Shown piece by piece: positions 1-7,170 of a stretch of DNA of 64,000 nucleotides. Below the pieces are notes generated by a model that was not told the origin of the DNA, did no database searches, and worked only from the letters and a program-made list of their open reading frames with translations. Position 1 is the stretch's first letter, and every line of letters starts with the position of its first letter. The stretch covers positions 178,902 through 242,901 of the forward strand of contig NZ_QJGZ01000034.1 in assembly GCF_003254585.1 (NCBI RefSeq). The letters run 5' to 3'. Origin of the DNA: Flavobacterium sharifuzzamanii (lineage in GTDB: Bacteria; Bacteroidota; Bacteroidia; Flavobacteriales; Flavobacteriaceae). Made by a program: the position numbers and the translations under genes.

Positions 1-320
1 TACCTTAAATTAATAAATTGATTTTGAGCATTAATCGTAGTTAAGATTTTGAATATTTTTGGGGATACTCAAATTTAAAGAAAGATAAGTTTATATTGTT
101 TTTTTCTATGTTGCAGATTATAAAATGAAACAAAAAAAACAGGTTTTGAAACAACAAAATGCTATATAATACAATCAGAAGGCTTTTGTTGCAACAGAGA
201 ATTTAGGCTTATTTTTATAAAAAAGTTATAGTGGAGTAAAATTTTTATAATAAATCTAATTTTAAAAGTAGCAGAAAACGTCCAGATTTTGAAGTGGAAT
301 GCAGATGATAAGAAAATAAC
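1..320. other. Intergenic region without recognised gene
   Basis: I see no credible coding frame, RNA gene or repeat here. The sequence is very AT-rich. The longest start-to-stop stretches are only about a dozen codons, for example one beginning at 125. It lies downstream of the minus-strand barrel gene and beyond its terminator, so it probably belongs to the regulatory or 3' region of a gene outside the window. Confidence 0.6.
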
Positions 321-350
321 AAAAGGCTGTCTTTTTTGACAGCCTTTATT
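321..350 (-). terminator. Rho-independent terminator of the Omp85-like gene
   Basis: AAAGGCTGTC (322-331) and GACAGCCTTT (338-347) form a perfect 10-bp stem with a T6 loop. The A-run before the left arm becomes a U-run on the minus-strand transcript. The same stem core occurs in the terminator at 27424-27449. Confidence 0.75.
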
Positions 351-372
351 ATTAAATCTTTTCCTCTAAAAA

Positions 373-1434
373 TTAAAAAGCCTCCCCAATTCTAAAATAA
401 ACTCCCCAATCTCCTTTACCAACTGCACCGTCTAAACCAACATTAAATTTTGATTTTTTGAATGGATTGTATCGATAGCCAACGCCACCTCCAGGGTACA
501 TTTTCCAATCAAAGCTTGGAGTGTCAGAACCGTAAATTGTTGCAATACCAAAAAAGCCTACCAAACCCATTTTTTTTCCAAAGTTATAGCGGTATTCGCC
601 TTGAATATCCATTAATCCGGCACCTCTATATTTTCCTTCAGAATAACCGCGAATATCTGTTCCACCAATAGTACTCTGCTGTTCAAATGCCACATTTCCA
701 AGGCCAAATTTTCCAAAGATTCGAGCTGCAATAACATCTTTATTGTCTCTAGTAGGAATATATCTATTGGCCTGAAAGGATATTCGGTTAGAGGCCAATT
801 CATTATCTAAAAAATCAGGATAGGTAGACCAGTCCAATTTAATTTTGTATCCCTTTGTCGGATAATAAACAGCATCTCTTGTGTCGTAGAGTAAATTTAC
901 CACTAGAGCATTACTATGCGATACAGAGGAAGGAGAGATGTTATCTTCATAAACCGTATTATAATGCGCATAGGTATATGACAAACCGCCATAAAATTTT
1001 CCAACAATTTTGCGCTGGCCTCCAAAACTCAATACAGTTGTTTTGGTTCCATAATCGTAGAAATCAGGTTGGTCAATATCGTCAACATAAAACTGCGAAT
1101 TCTGATTTCCGGTAAGAAAGAAGAACTTCACTCGCCATTTATCTTCATTCAAATACCATCTGTTAAAGAGAGCCAAGATATAAGATTTGTTGGTTGTGTA
1201 TATAGCTGTCATTCCAGACAATGATTTAGGCGAAATAGTATCGGCATGATTCAATTTATACATTGCCATCGGAATTGCGCCAAACATAAAATCAAGGTTT
1301 CGATTATAACTCAAATAAGGCATTACTCGCAGTTCAATTTTTTTCTCTTTTTTCGGAATAGAATCGACGTTTTTTTGTCCGAAAGTAGAATGTATAAAGA
1401 CAGTAAAAAGGAAAAAGAATAGAAAATGCCTCAT
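373..1434 (-). CDS. Omp85/BamA-TamA superfamily outer-membrane barrel without POTRA domains
   Basis: This is a 353-residue exported protein. A signal peptide ends near the FGQ at residues 18-20, and amphipathic beta strands alternate to a terminal aromatic residue (GEAF). The motif IGGTDIRGY around residues 256-264 matches the conserved (V/I)RG(F/Y) loop-6 motif of Omp85 barrels, with Arg262 as key residue. At this length there is room for a 16-strand barrel but not for periplasmic POTRA domains, so it is a barrel-only member whose substrate is unknown. Bacteroidota have many such BamA/TamA-like accessory proteins, annotated as surface antigen D15 family. The gene stands alone, with its own terminator and no obvious operon partner. 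The fold is well supported; the role is not. Confidence 0.85.
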   Translation of the reverse strand: MRHFLFFFLFTVFIHSTFGQKNVDSIPKKEKKIELRVMPYLSYNRNLDFMFGAIPMAMYKLNHADTISPKSLSGMTAIYTTNKSYILALFNRWYLNEDKWRVKFFFLTGNQNSQFYVDDIDQPDFYDYGTKTTVLSFGGQRKIVGKFYGGLSYTYAHYNTVYEDNISPSSVSHSNALVVNLLYDTRDAVYYPTKGYKIKLDWSTYPDFLDNELASNRISFQANRYIPTRDNKDVIAARIFGKFGLGNVAFEQQSTIGGTDIRGYSEGKYRGAGLMDIQGEYRYNFGKKMGLVGFFGIATIYGSDTPSFDWKMYPGGGVGYRYNPFKKSKFNVGLDGAVGKGDWGVYFRIGEAF

Positions 1435-1540
1435 GGAATAAATTTATTTGGTGAAACTTATATTGGCGCAGAAAAATGTTTTTTGGGTATTTGTAAATTT
1501 AAATAAATAATATAAGTAATTGAAATAAAATTAATTAAGG

Positions 1541-2737
1541 TTAAGTTGTTTTATCAAATATAGAAAGTAATTTTTCTAAAGCATTTTCAGAATGCAGCTG
1601 TTCAGCGTTTTTTAAAGTATTTTCTAAGGCTATTTCAGCTCTCACCAACATGCACTTTTCAAAATAAGAAATGGCAGTTTTCATATCAGAAAATTGATTA
1701 TTTGTTAAACAATTAGCCAATTCAAAAGCATCGAGCAAAGCCAAATTAGCGCCTTTTCCAGCAAAAGGTGGCATTCTATGGGCTGCATCGCCAATCATGG
1801 TTAAGTTTTCCAGTGTTTCCCAAGATTGATTAAACGGAAAATAATATTGCGGACGCGGAATAAAGTATAATTCTTTACTCTTAAACAACTCATCCCATTC
1901 AGAACCCCAATCTTTATAGACCTGTTTAAACCAATCGAAAATCTGTTTATTGTTTTTAAAATCCAAATGGTTTTCTGCAATCCAATTTTCAGGAATTTTA
2001 CTGCTGAGTAAAAACATCAGAGAGCCGTCTCCTTTTGTGCCATACATGATGGTTTGTTCTTTTCCAAAAGCAAGAACTTTTCCGCCTTTCGAAAATTCAA
2101 ACAGATTTGGAGCATTTTCTTTGGCATTATAAATTGTACCTTCAATCATAGTAATTCCAGAGTAAATTGGTTTTTCTGTGCTTATATAAGGGCGTACTTT
2201 AGAATTTGCGCCATCTGAAGCAATTACAAAATCTGCATAAACATTCGTTCCGTTCTTAAAATGTATTCGCCAGCCGTTATTTTCTTTTTCCATAGAAGTA
2301 AACTGACTGTTCCAGACAATCGAATTTACAGAAAGAGAATTCAATAAAATATTTCGAAGAACCGAACGATCTATTTCTGGACGAGGTTTTGAAATGTCTT
2401 GAAGAGAATCCTGATGGTTTTCTGAATTCGTTTTAGAAACACCTTTTTGGATAGCATGTTCATCAAATTTCAGTTCAAAGTTTTGATTAACAATCCGAGC
2501 TTTGCTGGCATTTGATCTGACATTTTTATAAAATTCATCTAATAAATCAGCTTGTTTCATAGCTATCAAACCCGAATCTTCATGCAAATCTAATGGAGAT
2601 CCTTGCACGCGAACTTCTGAGTTGAGGTCTCTTTCATAAACTTTTACATTAATATTTTGTATTTGTAAAAGACGGGCTAGCATCAAACCGCCCATTCCGC
2701 CGCCAATAATGGCAACTTGTTTATTTTCTAGTAACAT
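1541..2737 (-). CDS. FAD-dependent monooxygenase, TetX-like
   Basis: A 398-residue class A flavoprotein monooxygenase. The dinucleotide-binding motif GGGMGG is at residues 12-17, followed by the YERD acidic end of the second strand. A DG motif (ASDGANSKVR) lies near residue 175, and the FAD-ribityl motif GDAAHRMPPFAGKGANLALLDA sits near 315-337. Length, the VxVYERD segment, the LDLHxxSG segment and the GDAAHxMPPFAGxG block all resemble the tetracycline-inactivating Tet(X) family of Bacteroidota more than generic UbiH/PHBH enzymes. Many chromosomal relatives have other or unknown substrates, so resistance should not be assumed. It starts about 30 nt after the AraC-family gene on the same strand, suggesting co-transcription or regulation by it. 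A TAATTTTG -7-like box at 2763-2770 (minus strand) could also give it its own promoter. Confidence 0.85.
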   Translation of the reverse strand: MLLENKQVAIIGGGMGGLMLARLLQIQNINVKVYERDLNSEVRVQGSPLDLHEDSGLIAMKQADLLDEFYKNVRSNASKARIVNQNFELKFDEHAIQKGVSKTNSENHQDSLQDISKPRPEIDRSVLRNILLNSLSVNSIVWNSQFTSMEKENNGWRIHFKNGTNVYADFVIASDGANSKVRPYISTEKPIYSGITMIEGTIYNAKENAPNLFEFSKGGKVLAFGKEQTIMYGTKGDGSLMFLLSSKIPENWIAENHLDFKNNKQIFDWFKQVYKDWGSEWDELFKSKELYFIPRPQYYFPFNQSWETLENLTMIGDAAHRMPPFAGKGANLALLDAFELANCLTNNQFSDMKTAISYFEKCMLVRAEIALENTLKNAEQLHSENALEKLLSIFDKTT

Positions 2738-2767
2738 AGTTTTGTATTTAAAATCTATGTTGCAAAA

Positions 2768-3526
2768 TTATTGTGATGAAAGAGCAGATAATAGTATAAA
2801 TCGGTCGTTTTTGTTTTGAAAAAGTTCTTTCGGAAGTGAACCCGAAATTTTCTTAACCTCTTTAATAAAATGAGTCTGATCAGAAAAATCCTCTTCTGGA
2901 AACAATTTTCCTTTTGCAATATGTTCCAATGAAGCACGAAAGCGGAGAATCGAGCAATATTCCTTTAATGAAATTCCGAAATACTGATTAAAATACCTGT
3001 TGATTTGGCGGCTGCTCCAATTCGCTTTTTCGGATAGCTCTTTTACGGTCATTGTTCCTTTGGTTTCATAGATAAGGCTGAACAGCTTTTGTTTTCTGTG
3101 GTCTACTTCCTTTAATAATAAGGAATGAATTTTTGCTGAAGCTTTTTTGCAGAACAATTCAAAATTTTCTAGATCATTTTCATTAAAATCCCAAAAATCT
3201 AAGTTCAGTATTTTTCCAGAATTCAAAAGATCTGCAATGCTTTCATGAAAAATATATTCAGCAGCAAGAAGTTTAAAACTGATAACAAAGGTTAGGCTGT
3301 TTGCTGGAATTTTTCCTTTTTCATATTGCTGAGTGCCTAAACCTAAAAGCCTAATTTGAAAAGAAGTTTCAGGAGTTTTTATGAGCGATAAATCAATTCG
3401 TCCATCAGGAAGACCGATTGTTTCTAAAGTTTGATCAGATTTGTTCTCCATACACCAAAAACTATCTACAAAATCTGAGAGATTTTTGCTGGGTTTAATG
3501 GATTGATATGATAAATCGTGATGCAT
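2768..3526 (-). CDS. AraC-family transcriptional regulator
   Basis: About 252 residues from the preferred start at 3526 (MHHDLSYQSIKPS); an upstream in-frame ATG at 3586 would add 20 hydrophobic residues that look non-coding. The N-terminal half carries a ligand-sensing region of the type found in Bacteroidota AraC proteins (motifs SFWCMENKS and GLPDGRIDL). The C-terminal half has the double helix-turn-helix: TVKELSEKANWSSRQINRYF as first HTH, then FGISLKEYCSILRFRASLEHI, the conserved inter-helix segment. It lies directly upstream of the TetX-like monooxygenase in the same direction and is the natural candidate regulator for it. Confidence 0.85.
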   Translation of the reverse strand: MHHDLSYQSIKPSKNLSDFVDSFWCMENKSDQTLETIGLPDGRIDLSLIKTPETSFQIRLLGLGTQQYEKGKIPANSLTFVISFKLLAAEYIFHESIADLLNSGKILNLDFWDFNENDLENFELFCKKASAKIHSLLLKEVDHRKQKLFSLIYETKGTMTVKELSEKANWSSRQINRYFNQYFGISLKEYCSILRFRASLEHIAKGKLFPEEDFSDQTHFIKEVKKISGSLPKELFQNKNDRFILLSALSSQ

Positions 3527-3628
3527 TTTATCAAATTTTAAAGTGAAATTAAACAAAATGTATCTTATTTCTACGAAAAGAATCACTTATAGAAAGCTTA
3601 TAAAAGACTTTCGAATTCGATAAAAAGC

Positions 3629-3740
3629 GTGATAAAAAACTTAACATTGGGTAAGTTGTTGTTTTTTAGTATCTTAGTTATTGTTTTTTCTTGTGATGAA
3701 AAACTTAACATTGGGGAATGTCTTTTTCAATCTATCTTTG
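3629..3740 (+). promoter_or_regulatory. Duplicated promoter of the lysine-rich gene
   Basis: Two direct copies of a 23-nt segment, differing at one base and containing AAAAACTTAACATTGGG, lie at 3629-3651 and 3693-3715, so the repeat period is 64 bp. Each supplies a TTG: at 3647-3649 the TTG is followed after 20 nt by TATCTTAG (3670-3677), and at 3711-3713 after 19 nt by TATCTTTG (3733-3740). The second set is a full match to the Bacteroidota promoter TTG-N19-TAnnTTTG; the first has one mismatch in the -7 box. This looks like a tandem promoter duplication with a conserved element upstream of -33. Confidence 0.7.
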
Positions 3741-3836
3741 TTTATTATTTTTTGATGTTAATTTAATGATTTAATAACATTAAAAATTAGTTTAATTCAA
3801 AATAAATTTAATCAATTTCTTAAAATTAACAGAATA

Positions 3837-4340
3837 ATGACAAAAGAAGTACTTGCGAATGAAATCGATCAGGAAGTAGAAGTTGTTCCAGTTATCTCAA
3901 ACGAAGAAAACGAACAGCAAGAGACTACGATTTCAGAAACAGAATCAACTGTTGAAATATCAAAACCAAAACCTAAAAGGGCTCCCAAAAAAACAGCTGA
4001 AAAAGAAACGGCAACTGAAGAAATAGCAATAGAAACTGAAGTTGAAGGAACGGTGTCTGAGGCAGAAACATCAGAAGAAAACGGAGACCAGCCAAAATCT
4101 AAAAAAAATAAAAAGATGAAAGACAAAGAAAAGGAGAAAAAAGAGAAAAAGAAAAAAGTTGCTGCAAAGAAAAAAGAAAAAGCAAAAGACAAGAAGAAAG
4201 AGAAGGCTAAAAAAGCAAAATTAAAAGCTAAAGCGAAAAAGAAAGCCAAAGCGAAAAAAGCCAAAGAAAAAGCAAAAGCTAAAAAGATTGCTAAAAACAA
4301 AGCAAAAAGATCTAAAGCAAAGAAGAATAAGAAAAAATAA
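3837..4340 (+). CDS. Lysine-rich basic protein with acidic N-terminus, histone H1-like composition
   Basis: A 167-residue low-complexity protein. Residues 1-85 are acidic (many Glu, few Lys) with a short PKPKRAPKK stretch. Residues about 86-167 are almost only Lys, Ala and Glu in KAK/KEKAK repeats and end in KKNKKK. It has no signal peptide, membrane segment or cysteine. The tail resembles the nucleoid-binding tails of bacterial histone H1-like proteins and of extended HU proteins, so DNA or RNA binding is a reasonable inference, but no domain is present to prove it. A strong duplicated promoter and a long terminator hairpin bracket it as a monocistronic, probably well-expressed gene. Low-complexity genes can be over-predicted, yet the changing composition along the frame and the terminator support it. 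Confidence 0.75.
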   Translation: MTKEVLANEIDQEVEVVPVISNEENEQQETTISETESTVEISKPKPKRAPKKTAEKETATEEIAIETEVEGTVSEAETSEENGDQPKSKKNKKMKDKEKEKKEKKKKVAAKKKEKAKDKKKEKAKKAKLKAKAKKKAKAKKAKEKAKAKKIAKNKAKRSKAKKNKKK

Positions 4341-4405
4341 TACTAATTGTGAATGGTGAATGGTTAATTGTGAATTTTCCAAAGCAATCATAATAATAGA
4401 ATTAT

Positions 4406-4478
4406 AAAGCCACAGATTATAGGATTAACACAGATTTTCAAAAATCATTTTAATCCTATAATCTGTGGCTTTTTTATT
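4406..4478. terminator. 22-bp perfect hairpin, bidirectional terminator or dispersed repeat
   Basis: AAAGCCACAGATTATAGGAT begins the left arm (4406-4427), which pairs perfectly over 22 bp with 4451-4472 and is followed by a T-run. The loop is 23 nt. Looser outer arms, TTGTGAATGGTGAATGG-like (4345-4378) and CACAATTCACAACTCACATTTCAC (around 4494-4517, given only as the motif family), make it a nested inverted repeat between two convergent genes. Confidence 0.65.
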
Positions 4479-4505
4479 TAAGTCTTGCCTTTCACAATTC
4501 ACAAC

Positions 4506-4970
4506 TCACATTTCACTAATCTTTGCTTTTTTCTTTAGCGCGAGTTTATCAATTTTTTGAAGAAATTCTGGGTCAAATTCAGAATAGGCTCTTAATCTGT
4601 ATTTTTCGTCCCTGATTTTCATGACCAAGCGAATTTTTTGAACCATAAGCCAGATGGGTTCGTATCTTTTATGTCCTAATAAATATTGAATTTTGAGTAT
4701 AGATAATTTTCTATGCGAAAGCGTCATTAATTCAATGCAGATCATCCAGTATCGAATAGGAAGATTGGAGTTTTCCATTACTGTTCCTGAGCGGAGACTT
4801 ATTCGGTTGCCACATTTACGACACTGAAATTTTAAATCATTCTGACGGAAAGAATGCACATTATGTCCGCATTTCCTGCACAAAATTCCGTTTTCTAAAC
4901 GCTTGTTTTTGAGCTCTTCAATGCAAGTTGTTTCATCAGAATATTTTTCAAAATAGGCGCGTAGCTCCAT
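4506..4970 (-). CDS. Stand-alone IS1595-type zinc-ribbon/helical domain protein
   Basis: About 154 residues from the preferred start at 4970 (MELRAYFEKY); an ATG at 5030 is possible but its extension does not look coding. A zinc ribbon is formed by C31-x2-C34 and C50-x2-C53. It is followed by the segment ISLRSGTVMENSNLPIRYW and a helical region (LSHRKLSILKIQYLLGH ... VQKIRLVM), which reproduces the N-terminal part of IS1595/ISXO2-family transposases. The DDE nuclease domain that normally follows is absent: the frame stops after a short basic tail (KLALKKKAK), and the downstream DNA does not continue the domain. No terminal inverted repeats or target duplications are visible. It is either a decayed transposase remnant or a domesticated DNA-binding protein; the clean, uninterrupted frame favours the latter. 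Confidence 0.7.
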   Translation of the reverse strand: MELRAYFEKYSDETTCIEELKNKRLENGILCRKCGHNVHSFRQNDLKFQCRKCGNRISLRSGTVMENSNLPIRYWMICIELMTLSHRKLSILKIQYLLGHKRYEPIWLMVQKIRLVMKIRDEKYRLRAYSEFDPEFLQKIDKLALKKKAKISEM

Positions 4971-5095
4971 CTGTACAAATCCATATTTACGTTTCGAAAT
5001 ATAAAATATTTTAAAAGAAACGAATAACAATTTGTATAAAAATCGAAAGTTTTTTTGTGATTTCTAAATGGGTATTGTTTGTGCCGTTATATTTC

Positions 5096-5346
5096 GCCCC
5101 GCTGGGGCTCCTTTATGATTGGGGGTTTTTCTCTACAAATATTTAGCCTCTCTGAGGCTCTCCTAAAATTATCGATATTTTTTTTCTACCAAACATTATG
5201 CTCAGCTGGAGCTCTTTTGTGTTAAATAGAATCTTTTCAATCAACATTTAGTCCTTCTGCGGACTTTGAGCTATAAAGTGCAGCTCCAGCGGAGCTCAAT
5301 ATTTATAGAAAGAAAAAACGTAAAGGACGTAAAGCTCCAGTGGAGC
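5096..5346. repeat. Array of six short covarying hairpins
   Basis: Hairpins occur at 5096-5108 (GCCCC/GGGGC), 5146-5158 (GCCTC/GAGGC), 5200-5212 (GCTC/GAGC), 5251-5264 (GTCC/GGAC), 5283-5295 (GCTCC/GGAGC) and 5334-5346 (GCTCC/GGAGC). They are spaced about 50 bp apart, apart from one 32-bp step. The first four follow similar leaders (ATTTAG, ACATTA); the last two are arranged as a facing pair. Arms differ between copies but stay complementary. A two-hairpin unit of the same type recurs at 27468-27527. Confidence 0.75.
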
Positions 5347-5375
5347 GACATAGTTAGCGGTATGGCTGAAAAAAT

Positions 5376-5409
5376 AAAAAGGAATATTCGTTCATGAATA
5401 TTCCTTTTT
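5376..5409 (-). terminator. Terminator of the roadblock-like gene
   Basis: AAAAAGGAATATTC (5376-5389) and GAATATTCCTTTTT (5396-5409) form a perfect 14-bp stem with a 6-nt loop. It lies 18 bp beyond the stop codon of the minus-strand gene and ends in a U-run in that direction. Confidence 0.85.
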
Positions 5410-5427
5410 ACGAAGGGTAAAATTGTG

Positions 5428-5805
5428 TTATAATTTAGCTACGATTTCTTTTTTGTACTTATTAAGGATAGATTTTGTCATACCTAAATTAGCTTTTGTA
5501 GAATCTACAGCCAGGTAAATAAAATACTCCTGATTGTCAGATACATCGATGATGTGAATTTGAGAACTTAACGTAATCATAATGTTATCAATTACCTGTT
5601 CTTTTAATCCTAAAGCTTTAATAGCATTCATTTTTGCTTTTACCACTTCCAGATTATAAGCTGATGCTAATTCAGGGTCAAAATCTGCCACTACAGATTG
5701 AGAATAGTATGACATGCCGCTTGCAATTTCAGCTACAGAAACTGCGATGAACCCAGGGACGTTCTTTTTTAGGTCTTCCCCAAATTGAGTTAAAAAATCA
5801 GACAT
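5428..5805 (-). CDS. Roadblock/LC7-like small protein
   Basis: A 125-residue cytosolic protein without signal peptide or membrane segment. The pattern is an N-terminal helix (FLTQFGEDLKKNV), a strand with PGFIAVSVAEIASG, a long helix with AYNLEVVKAKMNAIKAL, paired strands (DNIMITLSSQIHIIDV ... EYFIYLAVD) and a final helix. This is the arrangement of roadblock/LC7 (MglB-like) domains that bind small GTPases or act as dimeric scaffolds. The assignment rests on fold pattern, not on a diagnostic motif. No GTPase gene is adjacent. A TAATTTTG box on the minus strand (5858-5865) about 55 bp upstream fits a promoter, and a strong terminator follows, so it is monocistronic. Confidence 0.65.
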   Translation of the reverse strand: MSDFLTQFGEDLKKNVPGFIAVSVAEIASGMSYYSQSVVADFDPELASAYNLEVVKAKMNAIKALGLKEQVIDNIMITLSSQIHIIDVSDNQEYFIYLAVDSTKANLGMTKSILNKYKKEIVAKL

Positions 5806-6005
5806 AATGTTAGAATTTTAGTTGTTGTAAATAAGATTGAATTGTTTTGGATAAAAGCAAAATTAGGGATACAATATTATTTAATTATCCGTAATGCGTA
5901 CCTTTTTTTATACAATAATTAAAAAATAACATAAGTCTGATAAAATTAACTTTTTGTTCTTTTAGCTAAATTTTGTTTTAGTTTGAAAATGAAATGATTA
6001 AACTA

Positions 6006-6052
6006 AAAAAATGCTTCTAAAAAGCGCTTGTGCACCTTTTAAAAGCATTTTC
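6006..6052 (-). terminator. Terminator of the nitroreductase gene
   Basis: AAAATGCTT (6008-6016) pairs with AAGCATTTT (6043-6051). The A-run at 6005-6011 gives a U-run on the minus strand, about 20 bp after the stop codon at 6074. Confidence 0.55.
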
Positions 6053-6073
6053 ATTTAAGCAAAAATTAATTTT

Positions 6074-6706
6074 TTACTTGATTTCTGTTATAAATTCTTC
6101 TTGAGCAGTTCTCACTTTTTTCAAATTTACCAACCAGTCGTTTGCATCATCTCTATAACCAAGAGGTAGAACCAAAACGCTATTTAAGCCAAGTTCGTTT
6201 AAACCTAAAAGTTTATCTACTTCAGCAGGAATAAAACCTTCCATTGGAGTTGCGTCTACTTGCTGTTCAGCTGCAGCAGCGATTGCGATACCAAAAGAAA
6301 TATAAGCTTGTTTTGCCGCGTGGTTAGCGTGCCATTCTTGACCAAGAGGCTCGTACATTCCCCAAAGTCTTTGTTTGTACTCGTCCATTGCATCAGCAGG
6401 AATTCCTCTTTCTGCAATAGTTTTATCAAAAACAGCAGAAATTTTCTCTAAGCTATAACCATCCCAAGCAGCCCAAACCAAAACATGAGAAGCGTCTGTA
6501 ACTTGACTTTGGTCAAAACTAGCAGCTCTAAGTTTTTCTTTTACATCTTTGTTTGTAATAACAAAGATTTTATAAGGCTGTAAACCAGAAGAAGAAGGAG
6601 CTAGTTTTGCAGCTTCAAGAATATAATCTACTTTTTCTTGCGGAACCGCTTGTCCGTTCATTTTTTTTGTAGCGTAACGCCACTTTAATGCATCTATTAA
6701 GGCCAT
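6074..6706 (-). CDS. NAD(P)H-dependent nitroreductase family protein
   Basis: A 210-residue flavoenzyme of the NfsB/nitroreductase family, which uses FMN and NAD(P)H to reduce nitro compounds or quinones in the cytosol. The family N-terminus is clear (LKWRYATKKMNG, the FMN-phosphate-binding RxSxR-like region), as is EAAKLAPSSSGLQPY with the conserved substrate/FMN loop. The C-terminal GLNSVLVLPLGYRDDANDWL block, near residues 178-197, is the family's second FMN-binding motif. Length is typical (about 210-220). It is divergent from an HxlR-type regulator 107 bp away, the common arrangement for redox- or quinone-responsive control. The physiological substrate is not evident. Confidence 0.88.
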   Translation of the reverse strand: MALIDALKWRYATKKMNGQAVPQEKVDYILEAAKLAPSSSGLQPYKIFVITNKDVKEKLRAASFDQSQVTDASHVLVWAAWDGYSLEKISAVFDKTIAERGIPADAMDEYKQRLWGMYEPLGQEWHANHAAKQAYISFGIAIAAAAEQQVDATPMEGFIPAEVDKLLGLNELGLNSVLVLPLGYRDDANDWLVNLKKVRTAQEEFITEIK

Positions 6707-6753
6707 CTTTTTTAATTGATTAAAATTGTATTCAAATGTAAAAACTTTAAGTG

Positions 6754-6801
6754 TATTTTTGTCATCTGATTACCAAAAGTAACTGTAACATTGAGGTAAC
6801 C
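6754..6801. promoter_or_regulatory. Divergent promoter region with repeated GTAAC motifs
   Basis: A + strand TATTTTTG (6754-6761) and a minus-strand TACTTTTG (6773-6780 on +) are -7-like boxes for the two divergent genes. TTACCAAAAGTAA (6770-6782) and GGTAACC (6795-6801) are dyads, and GTAAC occurs at 6779, 6785 and 6796. These are candidate HxlR operator half-sites that overlap the nitroreductase promoter. Confidence 0.5.
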
Positions 6802-6813
6802 TACTAATAGAAC

Positions 6814-7170
6814 ATGATAAAAGAACCCATACACGATAAAAAATCGTGCAATCAGCATATTATGGCAGTGCATGACGCCATGTATATTTTAAACGGAAGA
6901 TGGAAAATTTCGATCATAGCATCATTATGCTTCAATACATTGAGATTTACCGACTTATTACGGGAAGTTGAAGGCATTTCTGGAAAAATGCTGAGCAGGG
7001 AATTAAAAAACCTCGAAGAAAATCAATTAGTGACCCGCACTGTTCTCAATACACAGCCTGTTACGGTTGAGTATGAATTAACAGAATACGGACATACCTT
7101 AAAAGAGGTCATTGATTCTCTTGCAAAATGGGGACATAACCACAGAAAGAAAATTACAGGCAAAGATTAG
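6814..7170 (+). CDS. HxlR-family winged-helix transcriptional regulator
   Basis: A 118-residue HxlR/MarR-fold regulator. Cys12 lies in the N-terminal KKSCNQH segment, at the position where redox-sensing HxlR proteins carry their reactive cysteine. The winged helix has ILNGRWKISIIASLCFNTLRF, LLREVEGISGKMLSRELKNL (recognition helix, near residues 47-66) and a beta wing with VEYELTEYGHTL. It is divergent from the nitroreductase gene, whose promoter contains GTAAC dyads, so it likely controls that gene and itself. The gene is convergent with and meets the 3' end of the MarR gene (stops overlap by 4 bp). Confidence 0.88.
   Translation: MIKEPIHDKKSCNQHIMAVHDAMYILNGRWKISIIASLCFNTLRFTDLLREVEGISGKMLSRELKNLEENQLVTRTVLNTQPVTVEYELTEYGHTLKEVIDSLAKWGHNHRKKITGKD

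Noticed and set aside
2755..2937. Minus-strand frame overlapping the AraC gene end
   Set aside because: It lies in another frame inside a clear AraC coding region.
2768..3586. Upstream start at 3586 for the AraC regulator
   Set aside because: The added residues are hydrophobic and unlike family N-termini; the ATG at 3526 begins the recognisable domain.
3869..4300. Minus-strand open frame opposite the lysine-rich gene, coding a Phe/Ala/Ser-rich polypeptide
   Set aside because: It is the mirror of the Lys/Glu-rich codons (AAA/GAA read as TTT/TTC); no promoter or family resemblance. The plus-strand gene has promoter and terminator.
4506..4970. Intact IS1595-family insertion sequence
   Set aside because: No DDE domain, no terminal inverted repeats, and no target-site duplication found.
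5096..5346. CRISPR array
   Set aside because: Regular spacing of about 50 bp is suggestive, but the repeated parts are only 13-14 bp, vary in sequence while keeping pairing, and the intervals resemble each other. No cas genes are nearby.
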